Made by a program: the position numbers and the translations under genes | Assembly (NCBI RefSeq): GCF_949987515.2 | Contig: NC_082696.1 | Span: forward strand, 36,188,431-36,252,430 | DNA length: 64,000 nucleotides | Reading direction: 5' to 3' | DNA from: Delphinus delphis | Lineage: Eukaryota; Chordata; Mammalia; Artiodactyla; Delphinidae | In this document: positions 10,143 to 22,446 of the stretch, piece after piece | Numbering within the stretch: the first letter of the stretch is position 1 | How the letters are laid out: every line of letters begins with the position of its first letter | Notes under the pieces: model-generated | What the model was told of the DNA's origin: nothing | Database searches by the model: none | The model's input: the letters and a program-made list of their open reading frames with translations, nothing else

Positions 10143-12319
10143 TTTTTAACATAGCTAAAAAAAAAACTTTGTAAAAATTAAGTTCTCCTAGCAAATCGTA
10201 AACTTTTAAGATTTTTTCGTCCTTTATTAAATGAGTGCAAAAGATCCATTGTTTTGATCTAAAATTTTAAGATTTTAAGAGGAAAATGATTATGAACTGG
10301 AGAACACTTTAATTCTGTGGTTTGGTTCCATATTATCACAAGATCTGAGAGCATCATTGTAACATTCCTCCCCAAAGAGTTCATTCATAAAGAAACCAAA
10401 AGGAGAGGAAGTGGGGAGATCATTGGGCAAGTCTTATTTTTGTAATAAACCGTAGGTTAGTTTTGACTTTCTTGGATCTGATGATCCTCATCATAAGAAG
10501 AAACATCTTTAAAAAATTAGGAGGATTGTGGTTGTTGAGTATAGGAATTCCCGGTCCCATTTCAATGAATTAAACAAGCATTTTCTTAAAAGGGAAACGG
10601 GAAACATTTTCATTTTAGATACTTTTCAATTTTTCATCCACATTTTATTTGCTCTTAGGGCCACTGGATGTGCTAAAGCCAAGAATCACTTCTAGAGTCT
10701 GGTCCCATGAGTTTGGAGTTGGGAGTTTGTGAATATATTTTTAAAGATATTTTATTTGTGCATAAATTCTGATCTAGCACATGATAATCTTTTGGCATTA
10801 TCAGGCAAATGTCATCACTCTTCATTACTATTCTTTTGGTTGGATGACATTACCTATCTTGTACATTGAATTTAGTATTATATTAAATCAAGGGAAGTGA
10901 AAAAATAATTCCAGAAGTGAAAATGAAGCTAAAATGACAGCTGTTAGGTGTGGAGGGATCACCAAGGAGTTCCGTAAAAGGATAATACATAACATGCAAA
11001 TATGGAAAAGGCAGGTGTTCTATGGTGTTCATATCTGAAAGGGCTCATGTAAGATTCTTCTGTAACTTCAAAAAGGCAGACAGAGATCACAACTATTGAA
11101 AGAGAAATTCTTGATTGGGAATTAGTAGTAGAGTAACTGAACAAGGTCTAATTAACCATTGTTTTCATAAACACTAAGAACTGATCAGAGATAACTTCAG
11201 GAGCTGAAGACCCTCGGAGTCCTTGCAGTCTTCCTAGTTCCTCTGCCCACACTCAGCAGGCTTCTACCTAGGATGCTCACCATCATATCCCCTCAACACA
11301 CAAGGGCTACACGAATGCTAACCTCCTCCAGTACCATGCTCACTGGGAATTGAAATTTGGGTTTTCTAGAAGTGCCAGTGGCCTCTAAATTTTTACCTGG
11401 ATCGCTGCCTTCTATCAGAGCACAGTCCTCCCTTGTTCCTTAGCACTCTGTGTTCTAGTTGTTTCATTGATCCGTCCTAGAAGTGCAGAAGCCACAGAAT
11501 TCAGTCCAGGCTCCATTCCTCAGGAACATCAATCACAGTGAGGCTCCCTACGCTCCAGTTTACCCCTTAGGAAACTACCCTAGACTCTAGCTCCCCACCC
11601 CAGAGATCTGCAAGGAGAGACCCAAGGCATTACCCACAAAGCATCATCTGCATGAGCTAAGAACTTTCATTAGAAAGTAATTAAACGTTCTATACTCCCC
11701 AGGATCATGTGATGATTCTGATTGCCATTCTCACTTACCAGATTTCTACCATCCCAACGTTCACTCTTACACCCACACCCTGTAGACCCCCAGCTAGTAT
11801 CGCTGGTGAAGATGGTAGAGGTGAAATACAGCTCAGATGAGGAAAAGATATGAACTTAGAGATAAACAGTGGGCCGTGACAACCAATTGGGTTAAGAATG
11901 TGAATACAGAATACAAAAAGGATGGTAAAGATGAAATGAATAAAGACAAAGATAGATGACTTTGGTATTAAATGACTACAAGTTTAAAATGACTCCTTTC
12001 TGGATTAAGACAAGATATGAACAGTTAAGTGAAAAGAGATTTGGGTTCCAGACAAGGGAGGTGTAGGAGACAGATAGGATATAATTATGATATGATTTTA
12101 AATTGCAGTAAATGTAAGGTCAACCTAGGATACTTTCCCACAATGTCCCCAAGCTATGGGAGGTGCAAGAGAGATACAGGAGTAAAATATCCATGGTCAA
12201 GAGCAATTATGCTTTGCTCTCAAACCCAGAAAACATAAAGAGTAAATAATTGAAGAGTGACTCAGAAATTAGAGCTATGGCTCCCAATAACTGGCCCTGG
12301 ACAAGAGCCAAGTATACAT
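10143..12319. other. No recognised feature
   Basis: About 2.2 kb of single-copy-looking sequence. The part from 11190 to 11800 is somewhat richer in GC than its surroundings. No repeat family, exon or RNA gene could be supported. Confidence 0.5.
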
Positions 12320-12365
12320 GCTGTATCCTCCACTAGAGTGTAAGTTCCTGAGGGCAGTTATGACC
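12320..12365 (+). mobile_element. L2 LINE 3' fragment, left part
   Basis: The text 'ctagagtgtaagttcctgagggcagtta' is the conserved L2 stretch that precedes its 3' tail. The expected continuation is missing here and reappears at about 12650, after a MIR. Confidence 0.6.
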
Positions 12366-12369
12366 CTGT

Positions 12370-12640
12370 TTAATGTTATGTGATGGTTAAACCGTGGGCT
12401 CTGGGGTCAGATCACCTAGATTTGTGTCCCAGACAAACCCCTTAATAGATTTGTGTCCTTGGGCAAGTCAGCCAATCTGAGTCTCAGTTTTTTCATCTGT
12501 GAGTTGAAATAATAATAACAGCAGTAACAACAATAACAATAATGCTACCTACTTTGTAGGGTGGGATTATAAAGAACAAGTGAGAAATACATGTAAAACA
12601 CCACAATGATTAGTAGCAACACAATAAATCTTAGCTATGC
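12370..12640 (+). mobile_element. MIR SINE, sense, nested in L2
   Basis: MIR blocks are in sense order: 'atggttaaaccgtgggctctggggtcagatc', 'ccttgggcaagtcagccaatctgagtctcagttttttcatctg', then the 'aataataacagcagtaac' region and 'aatacatgtaaaacacc'. Nearly full length. Flanking L2 halves suggest it inserted into an L2 copy. Confidence 0.85.
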
Positions 12641-12649
12641 TTATTATCC

Positions 12650-12752
12650 TTTGTAAATCCAATGATACGTAGCACAGTGCGCTCAAAGGGTGGTGCTCAA
12701 GCAGACATTTCTTGAATAAACTGAACACATAAATGAATGAATGAGTCTCATC
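12650..12752 (+). mobile_element. L2 LINE 3' fragment, right part
   Basis: The L2 tail resumes here: 'cgtagcacagtgcgctcaaagggtggtgctcaagcagacatttcttgaataaactgaac', ending in an 'aaatgaatgaatgag' run at about 12731-12745. It is the expected partner of 12320-12365. Confidence 0.65.
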
Positions 12753-14474
12753 AGGCACCTTAGAAATGGAATGTTACATAGAACAAGCCTCAGGGTCTCC
12801 AGGGCAGAGGACGGAATCAGTGATGGCCAGAGGTCACGGCTCTTAAATTCCCAACCTTAAACTGGCTTCCTACCATGTAATGATTCTGCAGATTTTATTT
12901 GATTTCCTTTCTTTTAGGATTTACTATGTCCCAAAGTCATCTTGGGCCCTTTGTGGACTGTTTTGAGGAAGACCACCCCAGAGTTTTACAACACAAGGCT
13001 TTGTTTTGAGAAATCTTATGTAGTTTTCCACTTCCAGCATTTGAGAGGAGCCCTGCATCAATGTGAATCTTCTTGCATCTTGCCCTTCCTGTGGATTGCC
13101 AGGGAGACATTATAGGTCCAAAGAACATATCGTGTGCTTTACTGTCAAAGCCATGACTCAGATTTTTCCAAAGGTGATTTCTCATTAATATAAGATATTA
13201 AAATAAAAGACATCGTTTTGTTCATAAAATGCTTTCACAAGCTTTTTACTTACAGTTTAAAAGAACATTGTTTCCTACAGCAGAACATAAGCATCTTATA
13301 TGAGTTTTGTCTAAGTAACATTTAAAGCTTCCTGATCTTTCTTCAGCCTGATCTCAAGTTCAGAACTGAGGTGTCTCCAGGAGAAGAAGAGGGAAAGGCG
13401 GCTTAGAACAAGCTCAGGAGATTCTTACAATTTATTCAATAGCCTATAAGGTCCTCTGCATCTGCAATGCGTTTTTGTAAAATATCCGAGAGCTTTGCAG
13501 CATAGAAGAAAATCCAGGTATACCTTACCCTTGCTTCCCTATTTTTCCACTAAAATAACAATAAGCAACAGAGGGAGTTTGTGCAAAAACATGCACATAA
13601 AGTGCTCACTTCCTTTGCTGATGTTATGCAACTATATGCAACCAAGTGAATCAGCAAAAAAGGAGGGCCGTAATCCATCCTTTCAGCAACTGTGCAGGAG
13701 CAGGGCTGGCAAGCTCCAAAGAGCTGCATAGAGAGGCTCCTTTTGCTGCAGATAAGTTTGCAGAGAAGAAAATTGGAATTTAACGGGGAAGAGGTGGATG
13801 AACAACCTGGAGATTTCCGGGTAGCCTTTCAGGAGCTGGAGGAATTAACTAGTAAGGGTGCAGTGGGAAATAATTAAGTCCTAAAAGCAAATAGCTCAAC
13901 AGCTTGAGATCATGGCTGCAGCTTTATGAAAGTATGCATCCTCCAAATCTCCACGTAAGGAATTTTTGAAATGCGTTTTAAAGGAAAACCAAAGAAGTCT
14001 TTTAATTCTCTTGTCTGAAAACGACCAATGCATATACTACGATTTTTTTTTAATTGTTGCACAAAGTAGGGCCATGGTTCCATTATGTCTGTCACATCCC
14101 TCTGTTTGGCATTGTGGTAATTTGCTGGGATCTTTGTCTCTATGTGAGGGATGCCACATACCACCCTGGTTCCCACCAGAGTCAGCGGTCTGTTTCCTCT
14201 TTGTCTTCCTCTGAACTACCACTGCATGCCTTTCACCTCCCCAAATGTGCTGTCTTGCATTATTCAACTGAAAAGATGCTTTACTAGCACCAGCGTCCTC
14301 AGATGTGGTTCACTCAAATAGCATCCTACCAGCAACTAAATAGTAACTGGCATCCACCAGCCTCTGATGAGCGAGGGAGCTGAGAGACAAGACCACTTCT
14401 GGCTTAAACAAACAACAATAAGAATATGTGCAGATTCCAAAAGAACACACACCAAATCTAATAAAGACTTGATG
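12753..14474. other. No recognised feature
   Basis: About 1.7 kb of unassigned sequence. Several frames of 60-90 residues occur on both strands around 13500-14280; none shows a domain, and they overlap each other in conflicting frames. The last 12 bases (14463-14474) are the left target-site duplication of the following L1. Confidence 0.5.
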
Positions 14475-14476
14475 GA

Positions 14477-15025
14477 ATGAAAAGAATTGAAGACAATCTC
14501 AGAGACCTCTGGGACAACACTAAATGCACCAACATTCACATTATAGGGGTCCCAGGAGAAGAAGAAAAAAAGAAAGGGTCTGAGAAAATATTTGACGAGA
14601 TTATAGTGGAAAACTTCCTTAAAATGGGAAACGAAATAGTCACCCAAGTCCAGGAGGCAGAGAGAGTCCCATTCAGGATAAACCCTAGGAAAAACACACC
14701 AAGACACATATTAATCAAACTAACAAAAATTAAATTCAAAGAAAAAAATATTAAAAGCAGCAAGGGAAAAACAAAAAATAATATACAAAGGAATCCCCAT
14801 AAGGTTATCAGCTGATTTTTCAGCTGAGACTCTGCAGGCCAGAAGGAAGTGGCAGGATATACTTAAAGTGTTGAGAGAGAAAAACCTACAACCAAGACTA
14901 CTCTACCCAGCACGGATCTCATTCAGATCTGATGGAGAAGTAAAACTTTTTCAGACTAGCAAAACCTAAGAAAATTCAGCACCACCAAACCAGCTTTACA
15001 ACAAATGCTAAAGAATCTTCTCCAA
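14477..15025 (+). pseudogene. L1 ORF1 (RNA-binding protein) remnant, 5'-truncated
   Basis: In intact L1, ORF1 encodes a trimeric RNA-binding chaperone of the retrotransposition particle. Here the copy begins within the RNA-recognition domain. The first frame reads 'MKRIEDNLRDLWDNTKCTN' and continues through 'HIIGVPGEEEKKKGSEKIF', typical of the L1 RRM. It reaches a stop at 14813-14815. The reading then continues in another frame ('LQARR', 'FSTTKPALQQMLKNLL'-like stretch near 14970-15020), so at least one frameshift lies near 14745-14770. The N-terminal coiled coil is absent. Dead by truncation and frameshift. Confidence 0.88.
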
Positions 15026-15084
15026 GCAGGAAACACAAGAGAAGAAAAAGACCCACACAAAAAAAAACCCAAACAATTAAGAAA

Positions 15085-18000
15085 ATGGTAATAGGAACAT
15101 ACATATCAATAATAACCTTGAATTTAAATGGATTAAATGCCCCCACCAAAAGACACAGACTGGCTGAGTGGATACAAAAACAAGACCCATATATATGCTG
15201 CCTACAAAAGACCCACATCAGACCTAGGGACACATACAGACTGAAAGTGAAGGGATGGAAAAAGATATTCCATGCAAAGGGAAATCAAAAGAAAGCTGGA
15301 GTAGCAATACTCATATCAGATAAAATAGACTTTAAAATAAAGACTGGGGCTTCCCTGGTGGCGCAGTGGTTGAGAGTCTGCCTGCCGATGCAGGAGACAC
15401 GGGTTCGTGCCCCGGTCCGGGAAGATCCCACATGCCGCGGAGCGGCGGGGCCCATGAGCCATGGCCGCTGAGCCTGCGCGTCCGGAGCCTGTGCTCTGCA
15501 ATGGGAGAGGCCACAACAGTGAGAGGCCCACATACCGCAAAAAAAAAATAAAAAATAAAATAAAATAAAGACTGTTACAAGAGATAAGGAGGGACACTCC
15601 ATAATGATCAAAGGATCAATCCAAGAAGAACATATAACAATTATAAATATTTATGCACCCAAATAGGAATACCTCAATACATAAGGCAAATGCTAACAAC
15701 CATGAAAGGAGAAATCAACAGTAACACAATAATAGTAAGGGACTTTAACACCCCACTTACACCAATGGACAGATCATCCAAACAGAAAATAAATAAGGAA
15801 ACACAAGCTTTAAATGACACAATAGACCAGATAAATCTAATAGATATTTATAGAACATTCCACCCAAAAGTGGCAGAATACAATTTCTTCTCAAGTGCAC
15901 ATGGAACGTTCTCCAGGATAGATCACATCTTGGGTCACAAATCAAGCCTTGGAAAATTTCAGGAAATTGAAATTTTATCAATCATCTTTTCTGACCACAA
16001 TGCTATGAGATTGGAAATCAAATACAGGGAAAAAACTTAAAAAACACAAATACATGGAGGCTAAACAGTGCACTACTAAATAACCAAGAGATCACTGAAG
16101 AAATCAAAGAAGAAATTTAAAAAATACATAGAAACAAATGATGACGAAAACACGACGACCCAAAACCTATGGGACACAGCAAAAGCAGTTGTAAGAGGGA
16201 AGTTTATAGGACTACAATCTCACCTCAAGAAACAAGAAAAATCTCAAATAAACAATCTAACCCTACACTTAAAAACAACTAGAGAAAGAAGAACAAAGAA
16301 AACCCAAAGTCAGTAGAAGGAAAGAAATCATAAAGATCAGAGCAGAAATAAATGAAATAGAAACAAAACAGTAGAAAAGATCAATAAAACTAAAAGCTGG
16401 TTCTTTGAGAAGATAAACAAAATTGATAAACCCTTAGCCAGACTCATCAAGAAAAAAGGGAGAGGACGCAAATCAATAAAATTAGAAATGAAAAAGGAGA
16501 AATCACAACTGACACTGCAGAAATGCAAAGGATTATAAGAGACTACTACAAACAACTATATGCCAATAAAATGGACAACCTGGAAGAAATGGACAAATTC
16601 TTGGAAAGGTACGATTTTCCAAGACTTGAACCAGGAAGAATTAAAAAATATAAACAGACCTATCACAAGTAATGAAATTAAAACCGTAATTAAAAATCTT
16701 CCAACAAACAAAAGTCCAGGATCAGATGGCTTCACAGGCTAATTCTATCAAACATTTAGAGCTAACACCAATCCTTCTCAAACTCTTCCAGAAAGTTGCA
16801 GAGAGAAAAACACTACCAAATTCATTCTACGAAGCCACCATCACCCTGATACCAAAACCAGAAAAAGATATCACAAAAAAAGAAAATTGTAGACCAATAT
16901 CACTGATGAACATAGAGGCAAAAATCCTGAACAAAATACTAACAAACAGAATCCAACAGCACATTAAAAGGATCATACACCATGGTCAAGTGGGATTTAT
17001 CCCAGGGATGCAAGGATTCTTCAATATGCACATATCACTCAATGTGATACACCATATTAACAAATTGAAAAATAAAAACCATATGATCATCTCAATAGAT
17101 GCAGAAAAAGCTTTTGACAAAATTCAACACCCATTTATGATAAAAACTCTCCAGAAAATGATCATAGAGGGAACCTACCTCAACATAATAAAGGCCATAT
17201 ATGACAAACTCACAGCAAGCATCATACTCAATGGTGAAAAACTGAAAGCATACCCACTAAGATCAGGAACAAGACAAGGATGTCCACTCTCACCACTCTT
17301 ATTCAACATAGTTTTGGAAGTCCTAGCCACAGCAATCAGAGAAGAAAAAGAAATAAAAGGAATACAAATTGGAAAAGAAGAAGTAAAACTTTACTGTTTG
17401 CTGATGAAATGATACTATACATAGAAAATCCTAAAGATGCCACCAGAAAACTACTAGAACTAATCAATGAATTTGGTAAGGTTGCAGGATACAAAATTAA
17501 TGCACAGAAATCTGTGGCATTCCTCTACATCAACAACAAAAAATCAGAGAAATTAAGGAAACACTCCCATATACCACTGCAACAAAAAGAATAAAATACC
17601 TAGGAATAAACCTGCCTAAGGAGGTGAAAGACTTGTACTCAGGAAACTATAAAACACTGATGAAAGAAATCAAAGATGACATAAACAGATGGAGAAATAT
17701 ACCATATTCTTGGACTGGAAGAACTAATATTTTGAAAATGACTATACTACCCAAAGCAATCTACAGATTCGATGCAATCCCCATCAAACTACCAATGGCA
17801 TTCTTCACAGAATTAGAACAAAAAATTTTACAATTTGTATGGAAACACAAAAGACCCCGAATAGCCAAAGCAATCTTGAGAAAGAAAAGCAGAGTTGGAG
17901 GAATCAGGCTCCCTGACTTCAAATTATACCACAAAGCTACAGTAATCAAAATAGTATGGTACTGGCACAAAAACAGAAATATACATCAATGGTACAGGAT

Positions 18001-18990
18001 AGAATGCCCAGAGATAAACCCACACACATATGGGCACCTAATTTATGACAAAGGAGGCAAGAACATACAATGGAGAAAAGACAGCCTCTTCAATAAGTGG
18101 TGCTGGGAAAACTGGACAGCTACATGTAAAAGAATGAAATTAGAACACTACCTAACACCATACACAAAAATAAATTCCAAATGGATTAAAGACTTAAATG
18201 TAAGACCAGACACTATAAAACTCTTAGAGAAAAACATAGGAAAAACACTCTTTGACATAAACCACAGCAAGATCTTTTTTGACCCACCTCCTAGAGTAAC
18301 AGAAATAAAAACAAAAATAAACTAATGGCACTTAATTAAGCTTAAAAGCTTTTGCACAGCAAAGGAAACCATAAACAAGACAAAAAGAGCACCCTCAGAA
18401 CAGGAGAAAATATTTGCAAATGAAACAACAGACAAAGGATTAATCTCCAAAATATACAAACAGCTCATGGAGCTCAATATCAAAAAAACACACAATCCAG
18501 TTAAAAAATGGGCAGAAGACCTAAATAGACATTTCACCAAGGAAGACATATAGATTGCCAAGAGGCACATGAAAAGATGCTCAACATCACTAATTATTAG
18601 AGAAATGCAAATCAAAACTACAACGAGGTATCACCTCACACCTGTCAGAATGGCCATCATCAAAAACTCTAGAAACAATAAATGCTGGAAAGGGTGTGGT
18701 GAAAAGGGAACCCTCCTGCACTGTTGGGGGGGATGTAAATTGATACAGCCACTATGGAGAACAGTATGGAGGTTCCTTAAAAAACTAAAAACGGAATTAC
18801 CATACGACCCAGGAATCCCACTACTGGGCATATACCCTGAGAAAACCGTAATTCAAAAAGAGTCATGTACCAAAATGTTCATTGCAGCACTATTTACAAT
18901 AGCCAAGACATGGAACCAACCTAAATGTCCATCAACAGATGAATGGATAAAGAATTGTGGCACATATATACAATGGAATATTACTCAGCC
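15085..18990 (+). pseudogene. L1 ORF2 (endonuclease/reverse transcriptase) remnant, interrupted
   Basis: In intact L1 this protein nicks target DNA and reverse-transcribes the L1 RNA. The start is chosen at ATG 15085, giving 'MVIGTYISIITLNLNGLNAP', the usual endonuclease opening. The domains are broken: endonuclease to about 15346, a CHR SINE, endonuclease again to about 16040 ('SDHNAM' retained), reverse transcriptase about 16560-17590 ('IDAEKAFD', '[15 protein letters not shown]'), then the C-terminal region 17624-18990. Key losses: the catalytic Glu of the 'LQETH' motif is Lys (15208-15210), the Gly before 'DFNTPL' is Arg (15738-15740), and 'FADD' in the polymerase site reads 'FADE' (17397-17408). 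Frameshifts are visible near 15660 and near 17390, with further in-frame stops. The frames at 16726-17412 and 17624-18325 are pieces of this gene, not host genes. Confidence 0.93.
15347..15560 (+). mobile_element. Young CHR-type SINE inserted in L1 ORF2
   Basis: The copy has a tRNA-derived head ('ggcttccctggtggcgcag'), pol III A box 'tggcgcagtgg', B box region 'ggttcgtgcc', a CHR body and an A-rich 'aataaaat' tail. Target-site duplication 'taaaataaagactg' is at 15333-15346 and 15561-15574. It is full length and close to the other young copies here. It destroys the endonuclease domain of the surrounding L1. Confidence 0.96.
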
Positions 18991-19495
18991 GTAAAAAGGG
19001 ATGAATTTGGGTTATTTGTAGTGAGGTGGATGGACCTAGAGTCTGTGATACAGAGTGAAGTAAGTCAGAAAGAGAAAAACAAATACCGTATGCTAATGCT
19101 TATATACGGAATCTAAAAAAAAAAAAAAAAGGTATTGATGAACCTAGCTGCAGGGCAGGAATAAAGAGGTAGACATAGAAAATGGACTTGAGGACACAGG
19201 GTGGGAGGGCAAAGCTGGGGTAAAGTGAGTGTAGCATCCATGTATATACACTACTGAATGTAAAATAGTTGACTGTGGGAAGCAGCAGCATAGCACAGGG
19301 AGATCAGCTCGGTGCTTTGTGACCACCTAGAGGGGTGGGTTAGGGAGGGTGGGAGGGAGGCTCAAGAGGGAGGGGTTGTGGGAACATGTGTATACATATG
19401 GCTGATTCTCTTTGTGGCACAACAGAAACTAACACAGTACTGTGAAGCAATTATACTCCAATAAAGATCTGTTAAAAAAAAAAAAAGACTTGATG

Positions 19496-19954
19496 CCACA
19501 AAAGTCTGTGTTAGTGGATGTTGCCGGAGTTCTTTTCCTCCTGTATTTTCTTGTATTGGTTTGTCTCTGGAAGCTGTGGGTCCAAATCTACACTCCCCAT
19601 TATGATCATGAGTTGATTCACCTTTGAGTGTGCTGCCTTGGTAGCTAAGAGATGGGGCCGGGCAACTAAGGGGCTTGTTAGATCACTGCTCCAATGGAGC
19701 CAAAGTGTGAGCTCCAAGCCCAAAGAATCGCTAGGCTCAGTTCCTCCAGCCACCCCACAAAGGCCCGGGCTTGGCCACAGAGACATTGAGTTAAGGTGCT
19801 GGTGAAGTTTCCATGCCGCAGTGCCAAGAGAAGAGCCTTAAAAATCATTGTTTCACTGGTAGTAGCGAAGAACTTCCTTAAAACTAAGTAGTAGACGTAC
19901 ATAGTTCCACTTAGTAGTGCAGAGCAGAGAGTAGTTGTACCTACAGGGTATAGA
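19496..19954. other. No recognised feature
   Basis: About 0.45 kb between the L1 and the next repeats. Moderately GC-rich and single-copy in appearance, with no supported gene. Confidence 0.5.
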
Positions 19955-20060
19955 GAGAACTGAATATCTGAGAGCATCCAGAAGGCTTCACAGGAAAGGA
20001 GATACTTGAACTGGGTCTGGAGAGAAGCAAGATAGCACCGTTGCCCTGTGGAGAGAGAGA
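19955..20060 (-). mobile_element. Possible L2 LINE fragment, antisense
   Basis: The stretch 'aaggcttcacaggaaaggagatacttgaactgggtctggagagaagcaag' resembles the antisense L2 block with 'gacatttgaactgggtcttgaagg'. Short and diverged, so only tentative. Confidence 0.4.
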
Positions 20061-20118
20061 CAAAGCATAAGCCATGAAACCCTACGGGGCATTCAGGTTT
20101 TCTAGAGGGATTAACTTT

Positions 20119-20454
20119 TTTGGTTTTTTTGGCTGCATTGGGTCTTCGTTGCTGCACCCAGGCTTTCTCTAGTTGCAGCTAGCGGGGGCTACTCTTTGTT
20201 GCGGTGCTCAGGCTTCTCATTGCAGTGGCTTCTCTTGTGGCGGAGCGCGGGCTCTAGGCGCATGGGCTTCAGTAGTTGTGGCATGCGTGCTCAGTAGTTG
20301 TGGCTTGCGGGCTCTAGGGCACCGGCTCGGTAGTTGTGGCGCACGGGCTTAGCTGCTCCGTGGCCATGTGGGATCTTCCCGGATCAGGGCTCAAACCCGT
20401 GTCCCCTGCATTGGCAGGCAGATTCTTAACCACTGTGCCACCAGGGAAGTCCCC
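20119..20454 (-). mobile_element. CHR-type SINE, older long variant, antisense
   Basis: The tRNA-derived head is at the right (complement of 'ccagggaagtcccc' near 20441-20454, B-box region 'ctcaaacccgtg' near 20390). The body contains several repeated 'agtagttgtggc' and 'gggctctagg' blocks, making it about 335 bases, longer than the young copies (about 200). A weakened B box and many substitutions indicate an older subfamily. Confidence 0.88.
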
Positions 20455-22446
20455 ACAATTTTTCTTAATAAAAGTAGAGATGATGACAAATTTCAGACAG
20501 TGCAGTAAAGAAAATTCTTTTTCAGACAACACTAGGAGGGGAGTGAAAGTTTAGCTGTTTGGACGCAAGAGGGGCAGATTGGCCCAGAGCGCTTTCTGAT
20601 TGCACATTCTCTTACTTTCTTTTGGTTTCTGAACTCTCAGATTCTCTCAAATTCTAAGTTTTTGTTTTTTGATGTGCAGTTGTCGTGGTGGGGTGGGGAG
20701 AGGCAGGAGAGGGGAGAGGGAAGGCACTCAGGTTCCAGGGAGCTGCAAGGCAGGTACTGGCTGCTCAGAGATGTCTGCTCTGTGTGAGGGAGGCAGGTGG
20801 GCATGGGCGGCCCCTCTGCCTCAGGACTGAGCCGGCAGCGGCCCACACAGCTCCAAGCCACACCCAGCGCTGCCCACGCCTGACACTTGGCCCCGACCTC
20901 CCACGCTGTGCAAGCCCAGCACACTGGGCTGTTCTGCTGAATGTGCCCCAGGTCTCCAGAGGGAAGGGAAGGAGGTAAAGGGAGGTGAGCAACAGTCCCC
21001 GACACTGTACACAGCCGGCCACTACGTGTGTCCCCGTGTGACTGAATTCTCATTCACAGGTATATTGAGCTAAAGGGTGCTGTTGTGGGAAAGGGACTGC
21101 AGGATGGATTTCATGACTTTTTCTCCACAAGGGAAGGAGGCCAAGAAGAGTGGAGACTCCCCATGGTCATCAGCACATGTCCACGTTTCATCTGGCCTGT
21201 CTGTGTAAATCTGGTTTCCTGCCCTTGACCCTGAATGACTTGATCCTGTCAGAAGGCAGCTGCTTTGGTGGCAGGGTGATGCTCAGCAGCGGCCTGGGGT
21301 AGGGGGGCGGGGGGGGCCAGTAGGTGGCCACCCCAACTCCAGTTGCGGCTGCTCTGGGTGAGCAGTGGCAGCAAGAGGTCCTGTGAAAATTGTCTGGGCC
21401 GCCTCTGCTGGCCCTCCTCCAACAAGAACCGTTCACAGGCCTGTTCTCAGGCGGCCTCGTTCCAGAGGCTCTAACTGGGAACACAAAATGCATTGCTTTT
21501 TTTTTTTTTTTCCTACCAACCTCAAAGAGGTCCTTTTATGGACAGACCAAGCCTGCCTCCTTTTTGAAAATTCCCGTTGAGAAGCTGACCTCCTTTGACC
21601 TGGGCGAGGCAACAGGTGATGACCCTCTCGGAGAGTGGGTGGTCAAAGCAGCTCTGCCTCTGCGGTGTCCGTGGGACTGAAGACAAATACAGCTTTCAGC
21701 CTGAAAGGACACAGGCGATGCCTCGGGACATGCCCTTGAGTTTGGTGCTGCGTCAGGGCAGTGGGACTCCTGGCCTCACAGAGAAGTTGTGGCGGCTCCT
21801 AACCCTTGGGGAACTCACTGGGTTATGGTGATCGTGTTGGCAAACAGGAGAGCGGAATGTGTAACTACCCTTTGGGGAAAGTTCCTTGGGTTTTTACCCA
21901 CATATACTTGGTTGCATTTGGCTTAAAAACTTACCCTCAGTGCAATCTTCTCTGTAGACAGTTGTGGAGAAGAGATTCCAAGGTAGGTCAAGACTGTCAA
22001 CATCACTGACTGGATGGGAAATGATACACTAGGTTGAAGAGATTTTTCTTAAAGACTGTGGTGTCTGGGATTTTTCAAATCTCCCAGAAAGCATTAATTT
22101 GATGTCGTTAATTTATCAAGACATAATTAAGCACTAAAACAGGAAATGAAGTGAAATTCAAAATCAGCTCCAGCGGCCACTCAAATGTCAGCAACTTGAT
22201 GTGCAGATCTTGTTTTAAGAAAGGACTAACAGACCTGGATCTATATAACAGAAAGTCAAGTTTTGGTTATTTTTGGTGCAAATGCTTTTGAGTCCGTTTT
22301 AATGGCATTCTTTAGCCATGTATTTATATCTCTATATTTATTTTATGTTTGAAGTGATAAAGAGGAAGGAAGCTATAAAAATGCTGGGCTCTTACATAGA
22401 AAACAAGTTTGATGTTACGAAAGGAGAGAAGGAAGGGGGAAGGGAC
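20455..22446. other. No recognised repeat; GC-richer stretch 20650-21700
   Basis: About 2 kb without a clear repeat. Between about 20650 and 21700 the GC content is clearly higher than in the rest of the window, with G-runs at 21300-21318. Overlapping frames of 60-138 residues occur here on both strands, as expected in GC-rich DNA with few stops. None has a recognisable domain. CpG density looks modest, so I do not call a CpG island. Confidence 0.45.

Larger units (their letters stand above)
14475..19483 (+). mobile_element. 5'-truncated L1 LINE with target-site duplications
   Basis: This is a single L1 copy that starts inside ORF1 and runs through ORF2 and the 3' UTR to a poly-A tail. The duplication 'aaagacttgatg' flanks it at 14463-14474 and 19484-19495, which fixes both ends. 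Without the nested SINE and its duplicated site it is about 4.8 kb, short of a full ~6 kb L1 because the 5' UTR and the start of ORF1 are missing. The 3' UTR shows the cetartiodactyl L1 signature ('ctgattctctttgtggcac' near 19403, 'ttatactccaataaagatct' 19451-19470). Both ORFs carry frameshifts and stops, so it cannot move itself. It arose before the CHR SINE inside it. Confidence 0.95.

Noticed and set aside
15285..15611. Overlapping frames of 60-108 residues on both strands, repeated near 29.2, 47.6, 48.5 and 59 kb
   Set aside because: All are the GC-rich CHR SINE body read in different frames.
17624..18325. 233-residue reading frame, the longest in the window
   Set aside because: It is the C-terminal part of L1 ORF2, not a host gene.
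20637..21053. 138-residue minus-strand frame in GC-rich DNA
   Set aside because: Overlaps three other frames on both strands, has no domain, and GC-rich sequence yields few stops by chance.
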